DNA from: Brevibacillus brevis
Lineage (GTDB): Bacteria > Bacillota > Bacilli > Brevibacillales > Brevibacillaceae
Reading direction: 5' to 3'
Length of the DNA: 64,000 nucleotides
Assembly: GCF_001039275.2 (NCBI RefSeq)
Contig: NZ_CP030117.1
Span: 986,001-1,050,000, forward strand
The notes under the pieces were generated by a model. The model was not told where the DNA came from, ran no database searches, and saw nothing but the letters and a program-made list of their open reading frames with translations. Made by a program: the position numbers and the translations under genes. Each line of letters starts with the position of its first letter. Position 1 is the first letter of the stretch. This document shows, one piece after another, positions 26,236-34,054 of this stretch.

Positions 26236-26880
26236 ATGAAAAGCTTCGAGGAATTGTACTGCGAAGAGGATTCAGCGATGGAAGAGATAAAGAAATGGCA
26301 GTCAGCATCAGACCGGAAGATTACTCTTCTGCCGTCTGAACGGGAGAAAGGGAAAAAACAGCTCGTTGATTTACAAGTAACGACGAGGTCAACACTAGGT
26401 GCTGTTGCTTTTGAAACAGGCGGGATTCTGATTCACCAAGGATGGCTACGGATTCTAGGGTCTGGTCATCCTCATTTCCCTCGTTCCATCACTTCTTGGA
26501 ATCAGCAATGTGCCATGAATCAGATGCTGTTGGTAGCAGACGATGTCATAGGGGGATTCTTTGCGATCAATGGTGGAATGTTTCCGGAGTCGGTAGGCGG
26601 TATATGGTATTTCGCTCCGGACAGTCTTGCGTGGGAGGATCTTGAAATTGGCTATACCGACTTTTTGCACTGGGCAATGACGGGGGATATCCATACGTTT
26701 TATGCGACATTTTTCTGGAAGGATTGGGAGAAGGACATTTCCAAGCTAAAAAGCGATGAAATGTTTGCTATTTATCCTTTTTTGTGGTCAAAAGAAGCGC
26801 GTGAATTAACAATGGAGGGGTGCTCAAAAAAGACGGTACCTGCATTGGAAATTTGGGAGATGAACCCAAAAGTTGTGTAA
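26236..26880 (+). CDS. DUF2625-family protein
   Basis: A 214-residue cytoplasmic protein. It matches my recollection of DUF2625: LGAVAFETGGILIHQGWLRILGSGH, MLLVADDVIGGFFAINGG, GGIWYFAPDSLAWEDLEIGYTDFLHWAMTGD and FAIYPFLWSKEARE. This is related in style to SUKH/SMI1-like immunity proteins, with many aromatic residues. ATG 26236 follows GGAGTGGAGG; a GTG 12 bases earlier is less well placed. No toxin gene lies next to it. Function unknown. Confidence 0.8.
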   Translation: MKSFEELYCEEDSAMEEIKKWQSASDRKITLLPSEREKGKKQLVDLQVTTRSTLGAVAFETGGILIHQGWLRILGSGHPHFPRSITSWNQQCAMNQMLLVADDVIGGFFAINGGMFPESVGGIWYFAPDSLAWEDLEIGYTDFLHWAMTGDIHTFYATFFWKDWEKDISKLKSDEMFAIYPFLWSKEARELTMEGCSKKTVPALEIWEMNPKVV

Positions 26881-26885
26881 AGGAA

Positions 26886-26916
26886 AAAAGAGCGGCCCAC
26901 GAAGGACCGCTCTTTT
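26886..26916 (-). terminator. Bidirectional terminator between DUF2625 and eutH
   Basis: AAAAGAGCGG / CCGCTCTTTT, ten pairs with an 11-base loop, between convergent genes. Confidence 0.86.
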
Positions 26917-26920
26917 GCTT

Positions 26921-28192
26921 TTATTGTTTGGTTGCTGCAACCTCAGCTTGAGCGCTGTGATTATCCAAGTACTCATCTGGACCGATAATTCCCGCAGCAC
27001 GATCTTGTTTTTCCAGTTCAAGTGCTTTCGGAACGGAGAGCCAGTAAGCAAAAGCAATCCCGATAATACCTGCTCCCAATTTACCGATCATGACCGGCAA
27101 GATAATGTTTGGTTGGAAGTTAGCAGAGAAGGACAAGTGGTCACCCAGCAAGAAAGCTGAACAAACCCCGAAGGAAATGTTGATAACCTTGTCTTTTGGT
27201 GGCATGGAACGAATGAGACGGAACATCGCCAGGATGTTCGCGCTCGTTGCGAGCAAGCCTGCACTACCAGAAGGGCTCATTCCCAGCTTATTACCCAATA
27301 CTTCGAGTGGCTTCGCCGCATATTTACGCAGCATGTATACCATTGGGAACGCACCTGCGAGCATGATACCGATGTAACCAGCGGTCTCCAACGCACGGTA
27401 TTGGTCAGTTGGATCGGCGATGATCGGATCGAAGCCCCATGCTCCAAAAATCTTTGTGAAGATGCCAGTAAAGTGTTGCACGATCGAGAATACGAGTACA
27501 AGCTTGATAGCTGCATCCATTGTCTTTCCGAAAATCATGAAGCCTTTAATCATCAAGTCTGGCAAGAAGCGAAGACCTGCAGCAATCGCTAATACGAAGA
27601 ACAAAATCGGTGAAAGGTTCAAAAGTACTTGACCAAAACCAATAGCAAAAGCGTAAGTAGATTCAGCGTTCGTCGAGATTTCATTGCGAACTTCTGCATT
27701 TGTCAAAACAAGAATGGCGCTGGAGATAAAAGCACCAATCGGAACTGTCAAAATACCGGACATTACGCCAAGCGCCATGTATTTATGGTCGCGCTTGTCC
27801 AACATAGCGAGTCCCATTGGGATGGAGAACACGATTGTAGCACCGGCCATCAGACCGACGATCATCGCCATAATCCAACCTTCCGTGGAGGTCTTCAGGA
27901 GGTTTGCCAACTGATAGCCACCCATGTCAGATGCGAGAATCGCAGTTGCCGCAATCGCAGGATCTGCTCCAATTTTGTTGAAGATGGGTGATACCGCTTT
28001 TTCTACGAACCAAGAGATGTACGGGAGGGACGCCATAATACCAGCAGCAGGAACGAAGATGTAACCTGTTGAGTGAATCCCTTCCATGAACTCCTTACCG
28101 AGACCTTCATCGCTGTTGCGGATCGCGGCAATGGCACCAATCACTGCACATAACATGATGATGTAAATAATGACGCTTCCAATGTGCTCCAT
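26921..28192 (-). CDS. eutH: Ethanolamine permease EutH
   Basis: A 423-residue membrane protein of the EutH family, which transports ethanolamine. About ten to eleven spans; distinctive stretches are DEGLGKEFMEGIHSTGYIFVPAAGIMASLPY, ILASDMGGYQLAN, FSIPMGLAMLDKRDHKY, GSAGLLATSANILAMFRLI and FLLGDHLSFSANFQPN. ATG 28192 follows AAAAGGTGGGATATCC. No other eut genes (eutBC, microcompartment shell) are in the window, so it stands alone, perhaps for nitrogen scavenging or phospholipid-derived ethanolamine. A long leader with a stable two-part hairpin precedes it. Confidence 0.92.
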   Translation of the reverse strand: MEHIGSVIIYIIMLCAVIGAIAAIRNSDEGLGKEFMEGIHSTGYIFVPAAGIMASLPYISWFVEKAVSPIFNKIGADPAIAATAILASDMGGYQLANLLKTSTEGWIMAMIVGLMAGATIVFSIPMGLAMLDKRDHKYMALGVMSGILTVPIGAFISSAILVLTNAEVRNEISTNAESTYAFAIGFGQVLLNLSPILFFVLAIAAGLRFLPDLMIKGFMIFGKTMDAAIKLVLVFSIVQHFTGIFTKIFGAWGFDPIIADPTDQYRALETAGYIGIMLAGAFPMVYMLRKYAAKPLEVLGNKLGMSPSGSAGLLATSANILAMFRLIRSMPPKDKVINISFGVCSAFLLGDHLSFSANFQPNIILPVMIGKLGAGIIGIAFAYWLSVPKALELEKQDRAAGIIGPDEYLDNHSAQAEVAATKQ

Positions 28193-28459
28193 GGATATCC
28201 CACCTTTTTTGCGGATGTAAACAATAAAAGCACTTAGGATCTCATTAAATAAATGAGATATACCCTAAGCGCCTTTGCTTACTTGTATGAACTTGTTTAC
28301 AGGTAATGGTAATAACAGCCAACTGGAACCGCTTTCATAGCTCGCTAAAAATAAACGGAAAATACGTGTCGCGTTTATTCCATTGTGTACATTCTGAATA
28401 TTTTATGCTAGAAAGCGCCGTTGCTTTACTCTGCATTATAAAGAGATTATATGGGGAGG
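28193..28459 (-). promoter_or_regulatory. Long structured leader of eutH
   Basis: The 375-base gap between eutH and the cold-shock gene holds no gene. Its notable element (28216-28301) is a two-part fold: outer arms TGTAAACAA and TTGTTTACA are perfectly complementary, and inside them CTTAGG/CCTAAG and ATCTCATT/AATGAGAT pair around an AT loop. On the minus strand a TATAAT near 28440 could be the -10 of a promoter, putting the element in the mRNA leader. No known riboswitch consensus was recognised. The remaining part is unremarkable. Confidence 0.45.
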
Positions 28460-28519
28460 CATGACTAATGTCAACTGCCCTTTAGGAACAAAGAACGAAT
28501 TATGTGAGGAAAAAGTGCT

Positions 28520-28560
28520 GGAAAAAAAAGCCACCCTTGTTATTCGCAAGGGCAGCTTTA
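28520..28560 (-). terminator. Terminator of the cold-shock gene
   Basis: On the minus strand AGCTGCCCTTG / CAAGGGTGGCT with a seven-base loop, followed by eight T. Confidence 0.88.
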
Positions 28561-28568
28561 TGTGTAAT

Positions 28569-28769
28569 TTACAGTTTTACTACGTTCTCAGCTTGTGGAC
28601 CACGGTTGCCTTCAACTACGTTGAATTCTACGCGTTGGCCTTCTTCGAGGGTTTTGAAACCGTCGCCTTGGATTGCGCTGAAGTGAACGAATACATCGTT
28701 TCCGCCTTCAACTGCGATGAAGCCATAACCTTTTTCTGCGTTGAACCATTTAACTGTACCTGTTTGCAT
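28569..28769 (-). CDS. Cold-shock protein (CspA/CspB family)
   Basis: A 66-residue single OB-fold nucleic-acid chaperone. The RNP1 motif KGYGFI and RNP2 motif VFVHFSAI are intact, with [11 protein letters not shown] at the start and [10 protein letters not shown] at the end. It binds single-stranded RNA/DNA and melts mRNA structure, especially in the cold. ATG 28769 follows GGAGGTAACACCC. A promoter with a 5' leader of about 60 bases lies upstream and an inverted repeat embraces the promoter. Confidence 0.95.
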   Translation of the reverse strand: MQTGTVKWFNAEKGYGFIAVEGGNDVFVHFSAIQGDGFKTLEEGQRVEFNVVEGNRGPQAENVVKL

Positions 28770-28827
28770 GGGTGTTACCTCCAACAAAATAAAATGAATA
28801 TGTAACTTTTATTTATATAAAATAAAA

Positions 28828-28881
28828 TTCACACATTGTAAAAGGTTCAAACATAAGTGTAAACCCTTTACAATATGTGAA
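28828..28881 (-). promoter_or_regulatory. Cold-shock gene promoter framed by an inverted repeat
   Basis: On the minus strand TTTACA (28863-28858), a 17-base spacer and TACAAT (28840-28835) make a good sigma-A promoter. The -10 lies inside one arm of an 18-base imperfect inverted repeat (28828-28845 and 28864-28881), the other arm sits directly upstream of the -35. This could be an operator or, if transcription starts upstream, an RNA hairpin. Confidence 0.55.
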
Positions 28882-28960
28882 CGCTTTAAATAAGAATCTT
28901 TTGTTTAAGGTAATAGTATCACAGATGAAAGCGGAAAGCAATCGCTCAATACACGAAAGG

Positions 28961-28993
28961 ACGGCCCGAGTACGAAATCTCTGAGCCGTCCAT
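28961..28993 (-). terminator. Possible terminator of the nitroreductase gene
   Basis: GGACGGC on the plus strand pairs with GCCGTCC around a short loop downstream of the gene; only a short T-run (CTTTC) follows on the minus strand, so termination would be weak. Confidence 0.4.
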
Positions 28994-29017
28994 TACGAAC
29001 ACGGAGCAAAATGTTAC

Positions 29018-29617
29018 TTAGGAAAAGAACTTCACTCTCTCATCCAAAGGTTGGAATTGTTTTTCACCTGGTTGGGCGGTTGGTTTGCCAAAAGGCATTT
29101 GTGCTCTCAGCTTCCATGTGCTAGGGAGCTGCCACGTTTGTTGGACTTCTTCATCGATGAGTGGATTGTAATGCTGCAAGGAAGCACCGAAGCCCTCGAT
29201 TTCCAATGCAGTCCACACAACAAACTGAAGCATTCCAGAAGATTGCTCGGACCAAATCGGAAAATTATCTTTGTATGCTTCGAATTGCTGCATCAGATTC
29301 TCGACGACGCTCTGGTCTTCAAAGAAAAGTACGGTTCCGTAGCCGCTACTGAAGGCATTCATTTTTTCTTCGGTCGAGCCGAAATGTTCAGCGGGAACGA
29401 TTTTACGCAGCGTTTCCTTGGTAATGTTCCACAGCTTATCGTGCTCTGCACCCAAGAGAACTACAACGCGAGCGCTTTGGGAGTTGAATGCGGATGGTGA
29501 GTACTTTACTGCTTCCTGCACGATTTCTTTAATGCGCTCATCAGATACAACATTTTCCTTGCTGATCCCATAGTACGTTCTTCTGTTTTGTAAGGCTGAA
29601 TAAAAATCTTTACTCAC
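29018..29617 (-). CDS. Nitroreductase-family oxidoreductase
   Basis: A 199-residue FMN-dependent NAD(P)H oxidoreductase of the small HBN1-type subgroup. It opens with DFYSALQNRRTYYGISKE, the usual R-R-(S/T) FMN-phosphate motif, then VKYSPSAFNSQSARVVVLLG, a short mid-domain with EEKMNAFSSGYGTVLFFEDQ, and the C-terminal LRAQMPFGKP flavin-binding loop. It starts at GTG 29617 after GGAGGAATGAAGA. Substrates (nitro-compounds, quinones, fatty-acid-like regulators) cannot be read. Confidence 0.88.
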   Translation of the reverse strand: MSKDFYSALQNRRTYYGISKENVVSDERIKEIVQEAVKYSPSAFNSQSARVVVLLGAEHDKLWNITKETLRKIVPAEHFGSTEEKMNAFSSGYGTVLFFEDQSVVENLMQQFEAYKDNFPIWSEQSSGMLQFVVWTALEIEGFGASLQHYNPLIDEEVQQTWQLPSTWKLRAQMPFGKPTAQPGEKQFQPLDERVKFFS

Positions 29618-29770
29618 TCTTCATTCCTCCTGCGACTTGTTTTTACCTTAACATGATGCATTGAAAGGGAGGAGCTTATACTTGCGTTTGGATTTCTAAT
29701 TGCAATAAACTGGATTTCTTTCGGTTACAATGGGGATGTGGCAAGGTACAAGCATGTAAGGGAGGATATT

Positions 29771-30133
29771 ATGATTACTAAAATGGCAACGGTAGCTGTT
29801 TACGTAGAAGATCAGCAACGCGCAAAGGTGTTCTGGACAGAAAAGGTTGGATTTGAAGTCAAGCAAGAGCACCCGATGGGACCAAACAGCAGTTGGCTGG
29901 AGGTAGGACCAGCAGGTGCCCAGACTGCCTTGGTACTCTATCCGAAAAGTATGATGAGCAACTGGCAGGAACAAAAGGCCTCGATCGTTTTTGAATGTAC
30001 AGAAATTGAAAAGACGTACGAAACGATGCGCGCGAACGGTGTTGTTTTTCAAGGAGAACTGAACAAGATGCAGTGGGGGACCTATGCGACTTTTCAGGAT
30101 GAAGATGGCAACAGCTTTTTGCTAAAAGGATAA
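29771..30133 (+). CDS. VOC/glyoxalase-family protein
   Basis: A 120-residue single-module vicinal-oxygen-chelate protein. It begins KMATVAVYVEDQQRAKVFWTEKVGFEV, with the beta-alpha-beta-beta pattern repeated as IVFECTEIEKTYETMRANGVVF and ending TYATFQDEDGNSFLL, where the glutamate/aspartate region ligates metal in active members. ATG 29771 follows GGGAGGATATT. It may be a bleomycin-resistance-like binder or a lyase; no substrate evidence. Confidence 0.83.
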   Translation: MITKMATVAVYVEDQQRAKVFWTEKVGFEVKQEHPMGPNSSWLEVGPAGAQTALVLYPKSMMSNWQEQKASIVFECTEIEKTYETMRANGVVFQGELNKMQWGTYATFQDEDGNSFLLKG

Positions 30134-30144
30134 GCGTAATGACG

Positions 30145-30175
30145 ACCTCTGGCCAAATGCGGCTGGAGGTTTTTC
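30145..30175 (+). terminator. Terminator after the VOC gene
   Basis: ACCTCTGGCC / GGCTGGAGGT, mostly paired with G-U pairs, followed by TTTTTC. Confidence 0.6.
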
Positions 30176-30186
30176 AACAGGACGAA

Positions 30187-30972
30187 TCAAACAATCGCGC
30201 GAACGAGGTAATACATATGCGTAGTTGGCAGACCGTCAGAAGTCGCATAGTGGTCAAAAATCGGCATTACACTCTCCATGTGTTGTTCGATGACGGACGT
30301 GAGAATAGTGGGACTTTGCCCGAAGCAACGCATGCGAATGACATCGAGCGGGGTCTGAAAATACTCGGTGGCGATCACCGTCTGAATATCTACTCGCTGG
30401 AAAGCAGCTTGTCTGAGTCTCTCCTGTAGATTTTGCAGGATCGGAGTGTCAGTTGGACGTGAACCAAATAAATGAGGAAACCATTCGAATAACTCGGCGG
30501 ACAACTGGTCGCCCGGATGTAATCCGATGAATGAGCCTCCTCTTTTGACGACCCGTGCTATATCTGGATAGGCGGAGGTAGGTCCCTTGCGATTGTAGGC
30601 GCAGTCGAACGTATCGTCATGGAAGGGGAGGGTATATTTCGTATTGGTGACAACGAAGGAGACGTTTTCGGGTGTTTGCGTACAGACCTTTTGCACAAAG
30701 TTTTCTGTCACATCTAAACCGACAATTTCTTTGGCAGAACGGCTCCAGTGCAGTGTGAATGCGCCGTGCCCGCAGCCAATATCGAGAACGGATTGATTCG
30801 GAACCATACGACTAATTTGTTCCATAAAAAGCGACTCGCCATTTGGTTCCGTAATGGTAGAGCGCCACGGGTATACGTATTCACCAGTCATTTCGCCCAG
30901 CTGAGCGTACCAGGCCAGAGAGTGGGGGGCGAGCCAGTCGGAATGGGTGTTCGGATTCTGTGGATGAAGCAT
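30187..30972 (-). CDS. Class I SAM-dependent methyltransferase
   Basis: A 261-residue methyltransferase. Motif I VLDIGCGHGAFTLHWS (about 64-79), EIVGLDVTENFV for the acidic loop after beta-2, TLPFHDDTFDCAYNRKGPTS for motif II/III, and RVVKRGGSFIGLHPGDQL for the post-II strand. The substrate domain at the C-terminus is not diagnostic. ATG 30972 follows GAGAGGTGACC. It is divergent from mqnB; a role in quinone or tRNA chemistry is possible but nothing supports one over another. Confidence 0.85.
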   Translation of the reverse strand: MLHPQNPNTHSDWLAPHSLAWYAQLGEMTGEYVYPWRSTITEPNGESLFMEQISRMVPNQSVLDIGCGHGAFTLHWSRSAKEIVGLDVTENFVQKVCTQTPENVSFVVTNTKYTLPFHDDTFDCAYNRKGPTSAYPDIARVVKRGGSFIGLHPGDQLSAELFEWFPHLFGSRPTDTPILQNLQERLRQAAFQRVDIQTVIATEYFQTPLDVIRMRCFGQSPTILTSVIEQHMESVMPIFDHYATSDGLPTTHMYYLVRAIV

Positions 30973-31121
30973 GAGCGGTCACCTCTCATCTAACGAAAAT
31001 GCACAACAGGTTTCATTGTAATAATTTCCCTGTCTTTTGACAAACTCTTTAAACGGCTTTACACGAACGAAAAGTAGCGATAACGTGGAAGAGGGAAAGC
31101 GGTTGAAAGGAGCCAGGGCAA

Positions 31122-31784
31122 ATGATTTTGTCACAACAATATAGAAGCATTCTGGTCGTGACCTCTGTTGACGCAGAACGGGATGCGGTTATGCGCGGCA
31201 TACAAGGAGATAAGCGTTTCACAGTCATCGCTGGGGGAGTAGGGCCAGCAGCAGCCGCAGCGAGTACAGCCAGAGCGCTTGCTTGCACGGACTACGATCT
31301 GGTCATTTGTGCAGGAATATGCGGCGGATTCGTGGGACAAGCAGAGATTGGGTCTCTCGTTGTCGCGACAGAGATTATTTGTGCGGATTTGGGGGCAGAA
31401 ACGCCTGAGGGCTTTTGCAGTGTGGACGAGCTCGGATTTGGATCAGCTCGGGTAAGTGTCGATCAGGAATTGGTCGAGCGGGCAACGGAAGCAATGAGGG
31501 CAGCAGGCTTGGCCGCCAAAAAAGGCATTGTACTTACACTATCGACCGTGACGGGCACAGCAGAAACAGCCGCGGCTTTGGCACAGCGGATGCCAGATGC
31601 GCTAGCAGAAGCGATGGAGGGGTATGGCGTTGCGACTGCTGCCCAGGCTGCCAGACGACCTGTTCTGGAAATTCGCACGGTATCGAATGCAATTGGACCG
31701 CGGGATAAATCCGCTTGGCGGATAAAGGATGCGTTGGAATCTCTGGAAAAGGGAAGCTCTGTACTACGGGAGGTACTATCATGA
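31122..31784 (+). CDS. mqnB: Futalosine hydrolase MqnB
   Basis: A 220-residue nucleoside phosphorylase-fold enzyme that cleaves futalosine to dehypoxanthine futalosine and hypoxanthine in the alternative (futalosine) menaquinone pathway. Motifs: ILVVTSVDAERDAVMRG, VIAGGVGPAAAAASTARAL, VICAGICGGF, GVVATEI-like strand (LVVATEIICADLGAETPEGF), and C-terminal EAMEGYGVATAAQ...VLEIRTVSNAIGPRD containing the usual catalytic aspartate. ATG 31122. It overlaps the next gene (mqnD) as ATGA, so the pair is an operon, which confirms the assignment. Confidence 0.94.
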   Translation: MILSQQYRSILVVTSVDAERDAVMRGIQGDKRFTVIAGGVGPAAAAASTARALACTDYDLVICAGICGGFVGQAEIGSLVVATEIICADLGAETPEGFCSVDELGFGSARVSVDQELVERATEAMRAAGLAAKKGIVLTLSTVTGTAETAAALAQRMPDALAEAMEGYGVATAAQAARRPVLEIRTVSNAIGPRDKSAWRIKDALESLEKGSSVLREVLS

Positions 31785-32626
31785 AAATTGCGTTTTCTCC
31801 ATGTCCGAATGACACTTTTGTTTTTCATGCTTGGGCACATGATTTGATTCCGGGAGCGCCGAAGCTCGATATTATGTACGCAGATATCGATATTACAAAT
31901 ACGCTTGCTGCACAGGGGGAAGGCCCTGAAGTAATGAAAATCTCCTATGCGGCATTGCCTTGGGTGATGGACAACTACTCGTTGCTCCCTTGCGGCGGTG
32001 CACTGGGCAGAGGATGCGGGCCACTCGTTTTGACCCAAGGTAATTCTGGCGAGAGTGCGAACGATCCAGCACGCCTGTCCAACAAACGTGTAGCGGTCCC
32101 GAGTGAGCGCTCCACAGCTTATTTACTTTTCCGGCTCTGGGCTGCACAAAATGTCCCAGGTGGTGTTGGCGAGATCGTCGTCATGCCGTTTCATGAGATT
32201 ATGCCTGCTGTACGAGACGGCAAGATCGATGCGGGACTCGTGATCCATGAAGCGCGTTTCACGTATCAAAACTACGGACTATCTCTCATGACGGACTTGG
32301 GCAACTGGTGGGAGTCTGATACCAGTCTGCCGATTCCGTTGGGTGCCATCATCGCGAAAAAATCAATGGACATTGAGGCTCTGACCAATTGGACGCGCTC
32401 CTCTGTCGAACATGCATGGGCGAATCCAACCGCATCACAAGAATATGTCATGTCCCATGCCCAAGAGCTGTCCCAGGAGGTAGCGAAAGCGCATATTAAC
32501 TTGTACGTGAATGAGTTTACGAGAAATTTGGGTAACGATGGTTATGCAGCTGTCGAGGCGTTGCTCGGTCGTGCAGCCGAGGAAGGGCTTGTGCCAGCAT
32601 TTGATTTGTCGACATTACGTCGATAG
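31781..32626 (+). CDS. mqnD: 1,4-dihydroxy-6-naphthoate synthase MqnD
   Basis: A 281-residue periplasmic-binding-fold enzyme that converts cyclic dehypoxanthine futalosine to 1,4-dihydroxy-6-naphthoate. It begins IAFSPCPNDTFVFHAWAHDLI, the MqnD signature, then ITNTLAAQGEGPEVMKISYAA, CGGALGRGCGPLVL, FHEIMPAVRDGKIDAGLVIHEARFTYQ and LPLGAI-like IPLGAIIAKKS. ATG 31781 overlaps mqnB's stop. MqnA, MqnC and MqnE are not in this window. Menaquinone synthesis by this route is established for the family. Confidence 0.95.
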   Translation: MKIAFSPCPNDTFVFHAWAHDLIPGAPKLDIMYADIDITNTLAAQGEGPEVMKISYAALPWVMDNYSLLPCGGALGRGCGPLVLTQGNSGESANDPARLSNKRVAVPSERSTAYLLFRLWAAQNVPGGVGEIVVMPFHEIMPAVRDGKIDAGLVIHEARFTYQNYGLSLMTDLGNWWESDTSLPIPLGAIIAKKSMDIEALTNWTRSSVEHAWANPTASQEYVMSHAQELSQEVAKAHINLYVNEFTRNLGNDGYAAVEALLGRAAEEGLVPAFDLSTLRR

Positions 32627-32639
32627 CTGAAATAATGGG

Positions 32640-32671
32640 AGGGGGCAGCTTACAGGGCTGCCCCCTTTTCC
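32640..32671 (+). terminator. Terminator after mqnD
   Basis: GGGGGCAGC / GCTGCCCCC with a short loop and TTTTCC; it also serves the convergent SOD gene. Confidence 0.83.
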
Positions 32672-32686
32672 TGTTCGAATGAAGCG

Positions 32687-33223
32687 TTAGCCAGCGTAGA
32701 TCAATCCGCATGCCAGTCGTTTTCCGCTATTTCCTGCCGGCTGCGAATGAAAGTCATCGGGACTTTGATGGATGATCACGGTTCTGCCGACCACATCTGC
32801 TGCACTGATTTTGTTTGTGAAAAAAGTCATTCGTGCATAGCCGTCATTGGAAAACAGCACAGGGAAGTCGCCTACGTGGTTGCCGTGTGGCTGATGCGTA
32901 GGGTTCCAGTGACCGCCTGCTGCGGTAAAGGGATCATTCGGATTTCCTACCGTACAGACGCCATGCTCATGCAAATGAAAACCAAATGGCCCGATTTGCG
33001 GTTGATTGCCAGCGGGTGGCTGGAAAGCGGGAAGACCGCTGACCTCCACGAAAACTTCGGTACCGTAGGGGACATCGGTAAACACAACATATCCATTCAG
33101 ATTCGGTGCCAGTGGACCGCCCTGAATTTCGGCAAAGGATTGTCCTGTTCTCCGCCCATGTTGTGAGGACACGGCTCGCAAGTCATATTCGTATGGGTAT
33201 TCATATGGTTGGTATCCGTTCAT
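32687..33223 (-). CDS. Cu/Zn superoxide dismutase family protein
   Basis: A 178-residue Cu/Zn-SOD fold protein. Copper and zinc ligands can be read: FGFHLHEHGVC (two Cu histidines), GGHWNPTHQPHGNHVGDFP (bridging and zinc histidines), and the C-terminal arginine region NSGKRLACGLIYAG; the disulfide cysteines C in HEHGVC and RLACG are present. GTEVFVEVSGLPAFQP precedes. The N-terminus MNGYQPYEYPYEYDL is tyrosine-rich and no signal peptide is seen, unlike many bacterial homologs, so it may be cytoplasmic or a spore-coat-type (YojM-like) protein. ATG 33223 follows AAGGTGGTGTACC. Confidence 0.9.
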   Translation of the reverse strand: MNGYQPYEYPYEYDLRAVSSQHGRRTGQSFAEIQGGPLAPNLNGYVVFTDVPYGTEVFVEVSGLPAFQPPAGNQPQIGPFGFHLHEHGVCTVGNPNDPFTAAGGHWNPTHQPHGNHVGDFPVLFSNDGYARMTFFTNKISAADVVGRTVIIHQSPDDFHSQPAGNSGKRLACGLIYAG

Positions 33224-33305
33224 GGTACACCACCTTACATTTATCCAGTTTGCCATATCTTATGTTAGAGATGGGCGTATGGTTACTGGGCTATGTAGGA
33301 GAACA

Positions 33306-33335
33306 TTGACGCTGATAATTATTTTCATCTACAAT
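33306..33335 (+). promoter_or_regulatory. Promoter with a Fur-like box before the iron-linked two-component operon
   Basis: TTGACG (33306-33311) and TACAAT (33330-33335) are 18 bases apart. Between and over them GATAATTATTTTCATCTAC (33314-33332) matches the 19-base Fur consensus at 13 positions. The promoter is about 40 bases before the regulator gene. Confidence 0.45.
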
Positions 33336-33376
33336 CAGGTGGAATTCCCCGGCATGGGCAAAAGGGTGGGCAAAAC

Positions 33377-34054
33377 GTGAAAAGAGTGCTGTTGATAGAA
33401 GATGAGATCAATATGGCCCGATTTATTGAACTGGAGTTGCGCTACGAATCGTTTGCGATTACAGTCGCGCATGATGGACATAAAGGACTCGAGCTGGCTT
33501 TGCAGGAAGAATGGGATGTCATATTATTGGACGTCATGCTTCCAGGGCTTGATGGTATAGCGGTTTGTCAAAAAATTCGCAGCGTGAAAAAAACGCCGAT
33601 TATTATGCTGACAGCCAGAGACAGTATTATGGACCGCGTCTCAGGCTTGGACAGTGGTGCCGATGATTATATTCCGAAGCCATTCGCGATCGAGGAGCTG
33701 TTGGCACGCATACGCGTTGTGTTTCGCCGTCAGGAAGAGCAGCAGAATGTCCCCGGAACCATGCTTGCGCACCGAGGGCTGGTGGTCCAAATGGAGGGAC
33801 GTATCGTCACCAAAAATAATCAACCTGTTGAGTTGACCAAAAGAGAGTACGATTTACTCGTGACATTCATGAAAAACATCAATCGAGTCCTGCCTCGCGA
33901 GGTGCTACTCGATACGGTGTGGGGATTCGAGGCTGCTGTGGAGACCAATGTTGTGGATGTGTACGTTCGGTATTTACGCAATAAAATCGATTCGCCCAAT
34001 GAGGACGGCTATATCTCGACTGTACGCGGAATTGGCTATGTGATGCGAAAATGA
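33377..34054 (+). CDS. OmpR-family response regulator next to iron importer
   Basis: A 225-residue regulator. Receiver: LLIEDEINMARF, D52 in VILLDVMLPGLDGIA, lysine in DDYIPKPFAIEEL; winged helix: ELTKREYDLLVTFMKNINRVLPREVLLDTVWG and NVVDVYVRYLRNKID, RGIGYVMR. GTG start at 33377 with GGGCAAAAGGGTGGGC upstream. It overlaps its kinase as ATGA. Resembles YkoG of Bacillus. The operon ends 115 bases before the ferric-iron transporter, and both promoters carry Fur-like boxes. Confidence 0.9.
   Translation: MKRVLLIEDEINMARFIELELRYESFAITVAHDGHKGLELALQEEWDVILLDVMLPGLDGIAVCQKIRSVKKTPIIMLTARDSIMDRVSGLDSGADDYIPKPFAIEELLARIRVVFRRQEEQQNVPGTMLAHRGLVVQMEGRIVTKNNQPVELTKREYDLLVTFMKNINRVLPREVLLDTVWGFEAAVETNVVDVYVRYLRNKIDSPNEDGYISTVRGIGYVMRK

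Noticed and set aside
28193..28460. Known riboswitch before eutH
   Set aside because: I compared the leader with c-di-GMP, purine, glycine and cobalamin patterns from memory and none fits; listed as an unexplained structure instead.
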